Source: Halalkaliarchaeum sp036625675 (GTDB taxonomy: Archaea > Halobacteriota > Halobacteria > Halobacteriales > Haloferacaceae). Taken from it: a DNA stretch of 8,696 nucleotides. A program made the position numbers and the translations under genes. Numbering within the stretch: the stretch's first letter is position 1; each line of letters begins with the position of its first letter. The stretch covers positions 1 to 8,696 of the forward strand of contig JAZKTH010000110.1 of the NCBI GenBank assembly GCA_036625675.1. The letters run 5' to 3'. The notes under the pieces were generated by a model that saw only the letters and a program-made list of their open reading frames with translations, had not been told where the DNA came from and did no database searches. Shown here in pieces: positions 1 to 6,080 of this stretch.

Positions 1-79
1 GCGGCTCACATCAGAACGCGTCTTACGGCGGACCGCAGGGACGCTATCCTCATCTCTTGCGGATCTTATCGTACCACAT

Positions 80-100
80 CCGACGGGTTAAACCCATCGG
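80..100. repeat. Imperfect inverted repeat with central GGGTTAAACCC
   Basis: The arms CCGA/TCGG and GGGTT/AACCC pair around a single central A, with one mismatched pair between the two arm segments. The A/T centre flanked by G/C arms could be a protein-binding site or a TATA-like element. No adjacent gene is visible to decide, so the function is unknown. Confidence 0.35.
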
Positions 101-410
101 ATCGGGTCGATTCGATCCACGCGAACCCGAGCCGAGATCGGCCGGGATCGCGGTCGTCGTTCGCATCACGATCCGAGTGCCCTCTTGCAGTTAAGGGCGT
201 CGAATCGGACGCGGTCGACGCCCCCGAACGCGGGGACGCCGGACCCCGGGTCGCCCCGGGGCGTTCGCATTCCAACCGAGGAGAGTCGACCACTTAACCC
301 CGTCGTTACGACGCCGCCTCGTGATTCGGTTACACGGCAGGCGCCATCCGACCACACGGCGCAGGTCGATCGTCCACGGGGGGCGTGTCGATCTCCCGGC
401 CGACACCGGG

Positions 411-450
411 ACGGAACGTCAGAGGCCGGGTCGGAACGTCAGAGGCCGGG
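411..450. repeat. 20-bp tandem duplication, two copies
   Basis: Two adjacent copies of a 20-base unit, CGGAACGTCAGAGGCCGGG preceded by A in one copy and T in the other, are seen at 411-430 and 431-450. The core 19 bases are identical. A third, quickly diverging start (ACGGGGC) follows at 451. It lies in non-coding DNA and looks like a recent slippage or duplication product. Confidence 0.8.
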
Positions 451-654
451 ACGGGGCTCCGGAGGGGGCGACGGAGCGAAAAACTGTAGCGCGGATGGAG
501 GCCGGCCGGTCATTCGTCCGCTGGTACGGATCGTCCCGCCGGGCGTGCGCCGCGCGTACGAACGACTGGTCACTACACGGATAAAAGAGTCGGATTCGAC
601 GGGTCCGTCCGCGACTACCTCGTCGTCCGCCCGGCTACGGCGTCGGCTCGACGA

Positions 655-963
655 CTACTCCTCGAGGTGTTCGATGCCCTGTTTCGAGACGTTGGCTTCC
701 GTGATCTCGTCGGGCATCCAGTCCGGGCTGTTGGACGGCGCCTCCTCTTCCCAGGCCCAGCCCTCGTAGATGTGAACCTTGTCGGTTCCTTTCTCCCGGA
801 GCCGGAGCTCCTCCGGATCGGCGGCCTCCTCTCCCGGAGCTGGTTCGAGCCGGCGCGCCGCCTTGAGCGCGGCCTGCCGAGGTGTGTTACCCGAGAACAC
901 GCTCGATTCGTCCCCGCCCTCTTCTCGAAGCGCGAAATTCCGCTTACCGTCTTCACGTACCAT
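655..963 (-). CDS. Non-histone chromosomal protein MC1
   Basis: Small DNA-binding, DNA-bending chromosomal protein of the archaeal MC1 family, which compacts DNA in Methanosarcina and Halobacteria. The 102-residue product shows the family pattern in order: RNFALREE near residues 8-15; VFSGNTPRQAALKAARR (residues 22-38), matching the family's VFTGxxPRQAALKAANR; LRLREKGTDKVHIYEGW (53-69), matching IRLRERGTKKVHVFxxW; then PDWMPDEI (80-87) and a C-terminal IEHLEE. Basic DNA-contact residues and the conserved tryptophans are kept. As in other haloarchaeal versions, acidic residues are added, for example in the loop PAPGEEAADPEE. The start at 963 was preferred over an in-frame ATG at 993 because a GGAGG Shine-Dalgarno sequence lies 8 bases before it and family similarity begins there. 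It is divergent from the AbrB-like gene and probably transcribed alone. Confidence 0.93.
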   Translation of the reverse strand: MVREDGKRNFALREEGGDESSVFSGNTPRQAALKAARRLEPAPGEEAADPEELRLREKGTDKVHIYEGWAWEEEAPSNSPDWMPDEITEANVSKQGIEHLEE

Positions 964-971
964 GGTTTTAG

Positions 972-976
972 CCTCC
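972..976 (-). promoter_or_regulatory. Shine-Dalgarno GGAGG of the MC1 gene
   Basis: On the minus strand GGAGG stands 8 bases before the ATG at 963. It decides the start in favour of 963 over the ATG at 993, and suggests this gene has a leader, unlike most neighbours, which look leaderless. Confidence 0.7.
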
Positions 977-1000
977 GTGACAATCGAGCACATGATATAT

Positions 1001-1037
1001 TATAAAAATACCGGGCAGCGGGGAGAAAGTATTTAAG
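1001..1037 (-). promoter_or_regulatory. MC1 promoter region with two candidate TATA boxes
   Basis: Two A/T-rich candidates are seen on the minus strand: TTTTTATAATA around 1001-1010 and CTTAAATAC around 1029-1038. The nearer one would place transcription start near 976, just before the Shine-Dalgarno site. The farther one would give a leader of roughly 45 bases to the 963 start. Which is used cannot be decided from sequence. Confidence 0.5.
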
Positions 1038-1041
1038 TCAT

Positions 1042-1062
1042 TATTTCGCGCTCCCCGAAATA
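1042..1062. repeat. Inverted repeat TATTTCG-N7-CGAAATA in the divergent promoter region
   Basis: The 7-base arms are perfectly complementary and separated by 7 bases. They lie just upstream of the distal MC1 TATA candidate. A second perfect palindrome, CCGATATCGG, is at 1087-1096. Both could be operators for a regulator of MC1; this is inference from position only. Confidence 0.4.
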
Positions 1063-1224
1063 GCGGCGAAAACCCGGGTTAGGGAGCCGATATCGGGCGA
1101 AAAAACCGAATTTTTGGCCTCGCCAGCGCTCGCGCGCGCTCTGCCCGTCCGGAAAACCCCCCGACTCTCCGGGGGAAACGCGGGGAGAGGAGGTCCCCGA
1201 GCGACCGCGGAGCCACGAAACAAC

Positions 1225-1235
1225 ACTTATGTATA
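1225..1235 (+). promoter_or_regulatory. TATA element of the AbrB-like gene
   Basis: ACTTATGTATA lies about 35 to 40 bases before the chosen ATG at 1268 and predicts transcription start near 1255. The ATG at 1229 falls inside this element, which argues against using it as the translation start. Confidence 0.5.
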
Positions 1236-1267
1236 GCCTACGACGAAGTTGGAAAGAGACACCTTCG

Positions 1268-1465
1268 ATGGTCCGAAAAAACAAGCTCAGCCCGAGCGGG
1301 GCCAAAGACGAGGGGGGGGAGTACCACAACGCCCACGTGAACCTCCACGAAGACGAACTCGCGGTCGCCGGGATGGAGATCGGCGACGACGTGTTCGTCA
1401 GGGTTCGGGACGGAAAGATCATCATCCAGAAAGCCGACTCCGACGAGGTCGAACACGACTTCTGA
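1268..1465 (+). CDS. Small AbrB/SpoVT-like protein, function unknown
   Basis: A 65-residue protein. Residues 23-56 (HVNLHEDELAVAGMEIGDDV, then FVRVRDGKIIIQKAD) have the layout of a swapped-hairpin AbrB/MazE-type domain: a strand, a short helix, the turn G-x-x-x-GD-x-V, and two strands ending in a basic residue. Proteins with this fold are usually small dimeric DNA-binding regulators or antitoxins, but no toxin gene is visible next to it, so an antitoxin role is not supported. The first 20 residues (MVRKNKLSPSGAKDEGGEYH) are basic, then flexible. An in-frame ATG at 1229 would add 13 residues but sits in the TATA element. The gene ends 65 bases before pyrD on the same strand, so co-transcription is possible. 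Assignment to the fold is by pattern only. Confidence 0.75.
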   Translation: MVRKNKLSPSGAKDEGGEYHNAHVNLHEDELAVAGMEIGDDVFVRVRDGKIIIQKADSDEVEHDF

Positions 1466-1498
1466 ACGTGGCGGTCGCACTCCCCGGCGAGTCGGCGG

Positions 1499-1519
1499 CT
1501 TCTTATCTACCGGGGTGAT
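1499..1519 (+). promoter_or_regulatory. Candidate pyrD promoter and ribosome-binding site
   Basis: CTTCTTATC near 1499-1507 is a possible TATA element about 28 bases before the ATG at 1531, consistent with a leaderless transcript. GGGGTGAT at 1512-1519 is complementary to the 16S 3' end. It could serve instead if pyrD is read through from the upstream gene. Confidence 0.4.
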
Positions 1520-1530
1520 TGATCGGAACG

Positions 1531-2586
1531 ATGAGGGCGTACGACCTCACGAAGCGGGCGCTGTTCGCGTTTCCACCCGAGACGGCCCACGGTCTCGTAC
1601 TTCGGCTCCTGAAGACCGCCCAGCGAACCCCGGCCATCCGGGCGCTGCGACGGTGCTGTCGCGTCGAGGACGAGCGCCTCGGGTCGACGGTGTTCGGCCT
1701 GGAGTTTCCCAACCCCGTCGGCATCGCCGCCGGGTTCGACAAGAACGCCGAGATTACGCCGGCGCTGGCGGCGCTGGGTTTCGGACACGTCGAGGTCGGC
1801 GCCGTGACCGCAACGCCACAGGCAGGCAATCCCCGTCCCCGGGCGTTCAGGCTGCGCGAGGACCGCGCGATAGTCAACCGTATGGGGTTCAACAACGAGG
1901 GGGCCGACCGGATCGGGGCGCGCATGGATCGCGGCCCATTGCCGGACGTCCCGATCGGCGTCAACGTCGGCAAGTCGACGGAGACGCCGCTCTCGGAGGC
2001 GCCGGCTGACTACCGCTACACCTACGAGCGCGTCGCGGACGCGGGGGACTTCTTCGTGGTGAACGTCTCCTGTCCGAACACCCCGGAGCTTCGCGAGCTT
2101 CAGGACCGGGAGGCGCTGGAGGCGATCCTCGGCGAACTGCAGGACGCCGGCGCCTCGCCCCTGCTCGTGAAACTGTCGCCGGACCTCCCCGGGCCCGCGC
2201 TGGAGGAGGCGCTCGACGTGATCGACGGGATGGGGCTGGACGGGGTGGTCACCACGAACACGACCACCGAACGACCGAACACGCTGCGGAGTCCGAACCG
2301 GGCCCAGCGCGGGGGGCTCTCGGGGGAGCCGATAGCGGACCGCGCGACCGACCTCGTCCGGTACACCGCCCGGCGGGTCGACGTGCCCGTGATCGGCGTC
2401 GGGGGCGTGTCGGACGCGGCGGGAGCCTACGAGAAGATCCGGGCCGGCGCGAGCCTGGTGCAGCTGTACACCGGGCTGATCTACGAGGGGCCGACGATCG
2501 CACGCGACATCAACAGGGGGCTGCTCGAACTGCTCGAGCGCGACGGCTTCGGCTCGGTCGAGGAGGCGGTCGGGGCCGACCTCTGA
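1531..2586 (+). CDS. pyrD: Dihydroorotate dehydrogenase, class 2 type
   Basis: Oxidises dihydroorotate to orotate, the fourth step of UMP synthesis; class 2 enzymes pass electrons to membrane quinone through FMN. The 351-residue product is of normal class 2 length and has the N-terminal helical extension (FPPETAHGLVLRLL, 14-27) that docks on the membrane in the family. Motifs in order: FPNPVGIAAGFDKNAE (59-74), VGAVTATPQAGNPRPR (89-104), NRMGFNNEGAD (116-126), VNVGKS (144-149), VVNVSCPNTPELR (176-188), LLVKLSPDL (211-219), TTNTT (241-245), GGLSGEP (261-267), VIGVGGV (287-293) and GASLVQLYTGLIYEGP (306-321). At the catalytic-base position the enzyme has Cys181, where bacterial and eukaryotic class 2 enzymes have Ser; see findings. 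The ATG at 1531 was chosen over a TTG at 1519 because the family start MRAYDLTKRALF fits there and a TATA element lies at leaderless spacing. It converges on valS with a 48-base gap. Confidence 0.95.
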   Translation: MRAYDLTKRALFAFPPETAHGLVLRLLKTAQRTPAIRALRRCCRVEDERLGSTVFGLEFPNPVGIAAGFDKNAEITPALAALGFGHVEVGAVTATPQAGNPRPRAFRLREDRAIVNRMGFNNEGADRIGARMDRGPLPDVPIGVNVGKSTETPLSEAPADYRYTYERVADAGDFFVVNVSCPNTPELRELQDREALEAILGELQDAGASPLLVKLSPDLPGPALEEALDVIDGMGLDGVVTTNTTTERPNTLRSPNRAQRGGLSGEPIADRATDLVRYTARRVDVPVIGVGGVSDAAGAYEKIRAGASLVQLYTGLIYEGPTIARDINRGLLELLERDGFGSVEEAVGADL

Positions 2587-2634
2587 TCGCTCCGGCCCGG
2601 TTCGGTTCGACTCGGTCCGGAACGGCCCTCGCGA

Positions 2635-5394
2635 TCAGTGCTCGTTTTGCACGATCACGACGACTCCGCCGGCGTCGAGGTACTCGCCGTCGCCGGCGTA
2701 CTGGCGCTCGGTCTCGACCTCGAACATCTCCGCCGAGAGCGTCTCGCCCGCCGCGTGGAGCTCGTCGCCGGCGAGTTCGTACTCCCCGTCCTCGATGGCG
2801 GTCTCGATCTCCGGGACTGCGCTGCCGAACTCCGGCCCGACGAGCGAGTAGTCGAGGTCGATCCCGGTGACGACAGTCTCGACGGGCGGCTCCGCGTCGG
2901 GCCGGACCGCGAGGTCGGCCACGTGCATCACCCCGGTGATGTCTTCCTCGAGGCCGGTCACGTCGCCGTACACCTCCACGCGGTCGAGGTCGGCGTTGAG
3001 CGGGAGCTGGTTCTCGCTTTTGTACTTCCGGAGCGCGCCCACCACGTCCATCGCGATTGCGCCGGCCTCGGGGTCCGCCTGGATCCCGAGGGGTTCGGGC
3101 CAGGATTCGAGGTGGACGCTCCCGCCGTCCCCGTCGTCCCGGGCGTACATGTCCCGCCAGATCTCCTCGGTGACGTGCGCGAGGAGGGGAGCGAACAGCT
3201 TCAGGAAGCGCCGGTGGGCGACCTGGAGAGCGTACTGCGCCGACGGGGCGACGGGTTCGTTCCCCGCGTCGGCGGCGTCGGTGGCCGCGGCGTCGCCGCC
3301 GGCGTCCGCGGCGTCCCGCGCCTCCCGGACGCGCTGTTTGGCGATCTCGAGGTAGTCGTCGCAGAACGTCCCCCAGAAGAACGACCGGAGGCGATCGCGG
3401 GCCTTCGAGAACTCCCGGACCTCGAACTGGTCGGTGAGCGTGTAGATCTCGCTGTACACATAATAAATAAAAAAAAAATCGAGCTCGCGCAACTGGTCGG
3501 GCCGGTCGACCGGCTCGGCGGGGGTGAGCGAGTCGACGAGCTTCGAGGCGTTCCAGAGCTTGCGCAGCAGCTTCTCGCCCGCCCGGAGCCCCTTCTCCTG
3601 GTACGGGAGGTCGTCGCCGACGGCGCTGCCTGCCGCCCAGAAGCGCGCGGCGTCGACCGGATACGTCTCGAGCACCTCGTCGGGCGCGACGATGTTCCCC
3701 TTCGACTTGGACATCTTCTCCCGGTTCTCGTCGAGCACCATTCCGTTGATCATCGTGGAGTCGAACGGCACCTCACCGGTGTGCTCGTAGCACTTGATCA
3801 CCGTGTGGAACAGCCAGAAGGAGATGATGTCGTGGCCCTGCGGCCGGACGTCCATCGGGTAGATCTCCGGACGCTCCATCTCGAACGACTCCGTCTCCGG
3901 GTTCCAGTCCCAGCCGGCGTTGATCAGCGGCGTGAGCGAGGAGGTCGCCCACGTGTCGAACACGTCGTCCTCGGGCTCGAACGTCTCGCCCCCGCACGCG
4001 GGACAGGCCTCGACCGGCGGATCGTCGGACAGCGGATCGACCGGGAGGGTGTCCTTCTCGGCGACGACCTCGGTCCCGCAGGACTCGCAGTACCACACTG
4101 GGAACGGGATCCCGGAGGAGCGCTGCCGCGAGATGCACCAGTCCCACTGGAGCCCCTCGACCCAGTGTTCGTATCGGGAGAACATCTTCTCCGGGAACCA
4201 CTCCATCTCCCGGCCCGCCGCGAGGTACTCGTCCGTCCTGTCGAGCACCTCAACGTACCACTGCTCGGTGACCAGGAATTCGATCCCGGTACCGCACCGC
4301 TCGTGGACGTTGACCGTGTGGGTGATCGCCCGGCGGTCCAGCAGCGCGCCCGCTTCGTCGAGGTCCTCGACGATCGCCTCGCCCGCCTCCTCGGCGTGCA
4401 AGCCCGAGTAGTCGTCCGCGACGTCGGTGAGGTGGCCGGACTCGTCGATCGCGATCCGGAGCGGGAGGTCGTGGGCCTGGTACCACTCGATGTCCGTCTG
4501 GTCGCCGAACGTACAGCACATCACGATCCCGGACCCGGTCTCCCGGTCGACGCGCTCGTCCTCGAGGATCGGAACCTCCTGCCCGAACAGTGGGACTCTG
4601 GCGTGGTTGCCGACGAGATCGGCGTTCTCCTCGTCCTCGGGGTGGACGAACACCGCGACGCAGGCCGGCAGCAGCTCCGGGCGCGTCGTGGAGATGGTGA
4701 ACGTCTCCGGCAGGGCGGTGTCGTCGTCGCCGGAGGAGTCGGCTCCGGGGGCGGCTGCGTCGCCCGAGGCCTCCCCCGCCTCCACGACCTCGAACGCGAT
4801 GTCGTTGAAGTGAGAGTCGCGCTCGTCGTCCTCGGTCTCCACCTGCGAGATCGCGGTCTCGCACTCCGGACACCAGATCGCGGGCGCCTCCTGGCGGTAC
4901 TCCCGGCCCTGCTCGTAGAGGTCGACGAACGAGAGCTGGGAGATCCGCTGGACCTCCGGCGAGATCGTCCGATAGGTGTTGTTCCAGTCGATGGAGATTC
5001 CCATCGCCTGCATCTTCTCGGTGAACTCGTCCTCGTATTCGCGGCACACCTCCCGGCACTTCTGCTGGAACTCCCGGCGCTGGAAGTCCTGGTGGCGGAC
5101 GTCGAGTTCCCGCTCCGTGAGTCGCTCGCTCGCGATCCCGTTGTCGTCGTAGCCGAACGGGAAGAAGACCTCGCGCCCGCGCATGCGATGGAACCGCGCG
5201 ACGACGTCCTGGAGGATCGACCCGTATACGTGACCCCAGTGGAGACTCCCGGATACCGTCGGCGGCGGCGTGTCGATCGCGAAGGCGGTGTCCGGGTTCG
5301 CGTCGGCGTCCGGATAGGAGTACGTCTCGTCGTCGACCCAGCGCTGTTGCCACTTGGGCTCGACAGCGTCCGGGTCGTAGTCTCCGCTGGGCAT
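2635..5394 (-). CDS. valS: Valyl-tRNA synthetase
   Basis: Class I aminoacyl-tRNA synthetase that charges tRNA-Val and removes misactivated threonine in the cytoplasm. The 919-residue protein is of normal archaeal length. It has PPPTVSGSLHWGH (43-55), a HIGH variant ending HWGH; a CPEC pair at 175-178; an editing domain with TTRPELLPACVAVFVHPED (236-254); zinc-knuckle cysteines C436/C439/C464/C467; DTWATSSLTP (480-489); the KMSKS loop EKMSKSKGN (559-567); and an anticodon-binding helical domain (about 630-760) with a C-terminal extension. Two low-complexity Ala/Asp/Gly inserts (about 205-228 and 692-716) are haloarchaeal-style. Residues 640-651 (FFFIYYVYSEIY) replace what is usually an R-W-I/L-L-type helix start and are encoded by an extreme A/T tract; see findings. 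The start at 5394 follows a TATA element at leaderless spacing. Confidence 0.96.
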   Translation of the reverse strand: MPSGDYDPDAVEPKWQQRWVDDETYSYPDADANPDTAFAIDTPPPTVSGSLHWGHVYGSILQDVVARFHRMRGREVFFPFGYDDNGIASERLTERELDVRHQDFQRREFQQKCREVCREYEDEFTEKMQAMGISIDWNNTYRTISPEVQRISQLSFVDLYEQGREYRQEAPAIWCPECETAISQVETEDDERDSHFNDIAFEVVEAGEASGDAAAPGADSSGDDDTALPETFTISTTRPELLPACVAVFVHPEDEENADLVGNHARVPLFGQEVPILEDERVDRETGSGIVMCCTFGDQTDIEWYQAHDLPLRIAIDESGHLTDVADDYSGLHAEEAGEAIVEDLDEAGALLDRRAITHTVNVHERCGTGIEFLVTEQWYVEVLDRTDEYLAAGREMEWFPEKMFSRYEHWVEGLQWDWCISRQRSSGIPFPVWYCESCGTEVVAEKDTLPVDPLSDDPPVEACPACGGETFEPEDDVFDTWATSSLTPLINAGWDWNPETESFEMERPEIYPMDVRPQGHDIISFWLFHTVIKCYEHTGEVPFDSTMINGMVLDENREKMSKSKGNIVAPDEVLETYPVDAARFWAAGSAVGDDLPYQEKGLRAGEKLLRKLWNASKLVDSLTPAEPVDRPDQLRELDFFFIYYVYSEIYTLTDQFEVREFSKARDRLRSFFWGTFCDDYLEIAKQRVREARDAADAGGDAAATDAADAGNEPVAPSAQYALQVAHRRFLKLFAPLLAHVTEEIWRDMYARDDGDGGSVHLESWPEPLGIQADPEAGAIAMDVVGALRKYKSENQLPLNADLDRVEVYGDVTGLEEDITGVMHVADLAVRPDAEPPVETVVTGIDLDYSLVGPEFGSAVPEIETAIEDGEYELAGDELHAAGETLSAEMFEVETERQYAGDGEYLDAGGVVVIVQNEH

Positions 5395-5422
5395 TGCTAC
5401 GGGAACAGTAGCCCGCCGTCAC

Positions 5423-5431
5423 ATGTTAAAC
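5423..5431 (-). promoter_or_regulatory. valS TATA element
   Basis: On the minus strand CGTTTAACA at about 5423-5431 lies some 30 to 35 bases before the ATG at 5394. This gives a predicted transcription start within a few bases of the start codon, so valS is probably leaderless or nearly so. No aptamer or T-box-like leader is present. Confidence 0.5.
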
Positions 5432-5512
5432 GATACGGTTGAAAACGCGGCCGAATTCGCCCCCTACGGCGCCCGATTTCCGCCGACGAAACGACCTCCG
5501 ACCGGGGTAAGG

Positions 5513-5521
5513 GCTTTATCC
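5513..5521 (+). promoter_or_regulatory. TATA element of the CxxC/CxxC protein gene
   Basis: GCTTTATCC at about 5513-5521 is 22 to 30 bases before the ATG at 5543. This is the spacing expected of a leaderless haloarchaeal gene and supports the internal start. Confidence 0.6.
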
Positions 5522-5542
5522 TCTCCGGCGGGAGTGACCGCC

Positions 5543-5767
5543 ATGAGCGACGGAGAGGGGGACGACCCCTGCCACGCGTGCGGCGAATCGACGACCGACG
5601 CCCTGTCGCGAACGGTCCGGCTCAGCGTCGACCGGTCGACGATCGACACGCAGCGGCTGTGTCCGGAGTGTTTCGCCGAGTGGATCGCCCGCTACGAGCG
5701 GGAGATGAAAAACGAATTCGACACGGGGCCGGAGGCCGATCCGGACTCGGAGATCATCGTGGACTGA
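5543..5767 (+). CDS. Small CxxC/CxxC zinc-ribbon-like protein, unknown function
   Basis: A 74-residue acidic protein with two cysteine pairs, CHAC near residues 10-13 and CPEC near 42-45, separated by about 28 residues. This is the spacing of a treble-clef or zinc-ribbon metal site. Between them lies a stretch with strand character (LSRTVRLSVDRSTIDTQRLC), and after them an amphipathic helix (FAEWIARYEREMKNEF) and an acidic tail ending SEIIVD. I recognise no characterised family; it resembles the many uncharacterised haloarchaeal zinc-finger microproteins. An in-frame ATG at 5423 would add 40 residues, but that extension is not acidic, overlaps the promoter, and is not followed here. The gene is divergent from valS and not in an operon. 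Confidence 0.85.
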   Translation: MSDGEGDDPCHACGESTTDALSRTVRLSVDRSTIDTQRLCPECFAEWIARYEREMKNEFDTGPEADPDSEIIVD

Positions 5768-5808
5768 CAATGGCTGTAGTAACGAGTTAGCGGTCGATCG
5801 GCGGACGG

Positions 5809-5838
5809 GCACATCTGCGGCGAGCACGTCTGCGGCGG
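5809..5838. repeat. 15-bp tandem duplication, two copies
   Basis: GCACATCTGCGGCGA and GCACGTCTGCGGCGG are adjacent and differ at two bases. They lie in the gap between the CxxC/CxxC gene and the end of the split gene, in non-coding DNA. Confidence 0.65.
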
Positions 5839-5848
5839 GCGGGCGGGG

Positions 5849-5923
5849 CTATTCCGGGGGCGACCACTCACAGGCGGCGTCGGCCTCGAGCCCGGCCTCC
5901 TCGATGTGGCTCGTGAGACACGC
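5849..5923 (-). pseudogene. C-terminal part of a small zinc-finger gene split by the TnpB element
   Basis: The minus-strand reading frame immediately beyond the right end of the element encodes 24 residues, beginning ACLTSHIEEAGLEADAACEW and ending in a TAG stop. It is the natural continuation of the fragment at 7514-7615. Joining FCNY to ACLTS recreates a C-x3-C pair (CNYAC) that completes a zinc-finger pattern with the CRYC pair of the first fragment. The restored protein would have 58 residues. As it stands, the fragment has no start of its own and the gene is presumably inactive unless the element excises. Confidence 0.75.
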
Positions 5924-6080
5924 ATGACATCCTCCTCGGCGTGAACACCGAGGTTTCCTCGCGCTGGGGGTCTCGCCTACAGGCCCACGGAGGCAACTTG
6001 CGGGTTCGTATGCTCCTCGTTGGGAACTGAGCGTGGTGACTCTGACCAGGTATGGTCGTCCCACTTGAGGCATACAGGCC
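5924..6080 (-). ncRNA. Probable omega/reRNA overlapping the 3' end of tnpB
   Basis: In IS200/IS605 elements the RNA that guides TnpB is made from the 3' end of tnpB through the right end, with the following genomic bases as guide. Sense-overlapping transcripts at this place are known for haloarchaeal IS1341-type genes. Here the minus-strand sequence past the tnpB stop (5977) has a structured tail: a CGAGG-AAA-CCTCG hairpin (5949-5961) and an overlapping terminal hairpin, CCTCGGTG-TTCA-CGCCGAGG type (5934-5953), followed by AGGATGTCAT at the end. The 5' boundary near 6080 is a guess. The guide would begin at 5923 and read GCGTGTCTCACGAGCCACAT. Confidence 0.5.
5934..5953. repeat. Right-end subterminal hairpin of the element
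   Basis: CCTCGGCGTGAACACCGAGG on the plus strand folds into six G/C-rich pairs, one C·A mismatch, one further G-C pair and a TGAA loop. It lies 10 bases inside the inferred right end. The loop matches that of the left-end hairpin. Confidence 0.8.

Larger units (their letters stand above)
1..654. other. Non-coding region with no supported gene
   Basis: I see no gene here that I can support. Several long open frames cross the region on both strands. Their predicted proteins are arginine-, proline- and serine-rich, lack recognisable motifs, and do not show the strong G/C third-position preference and acidic composition of the real genes in this window. No tRNA or rRNA signature was recognised. 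The region contains a short inverted repeat (80-100), a GC-rich potential stem-loop (about 224-268, arms CGAACGC/GCGTTCG), a 20-bp tandem duplication (411-450), and scattered A/T-rich patches such as GGATAAAAGAG near 579-589. Read on the minus strand, that last patch gives a short T-run that could help end MC1 transcription. A diverged, unannotated RNA gene cannot be excluded. Confidence 0.6.

Noticed and set aside
411..450. CRISPR-like repeats
   Set aside because: The two copies are directly adjacent with no spacers and no further copies; it is a tandem duplication.
185..769. A 194-codon plus-strand frame at the left side
   Set aside because: Composition (Arg/Ser/Pro/Gly-rich), weak third-position bias, and overlap with the MC1 gene argue against coding.
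1033..1425. A 130-codon minus-strand frame between MC1 and the AbrB-like gene
   Set aside because: It crosses the AbrB-like gene on the opposite strand and the promoter region; no motifs and poor haloarchaeal composition.
2587..2634. Possible terminator or tRNA-like T-arm (CGGTTCGGTTCGACTC) between pyrD and valS
   Set aside because: No T-run on either strand and no acceptor, D or anticodon arms; it is only a short GC-rich convergent spacer.
4250..5422. A 390-codon minus-strand frame inside valS
   Set aside because: Same-strand shadow in another frame; arginine-rich, with no motifs, and overlaps the valS coding sequence.
2638..5442. A 934-codon open frame on the plus strand opposite valS
   Set aside because: It is the antisense shadow of valS, produced by high GC content. 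Its product is a Leu/Val/Arg/Asp repeat-like sequence without domains, while the minus frame matches a full-length valyl-tRNA synthetase.
5423..5542. Upstream in-frame ATG extension of the CxxC/CxxC protein
   Set aside because: The added 40 residues are not acidic, cover the gene's own TATA element and valS promoter bases, and the leaderless spacing fits the ATG at 5543.
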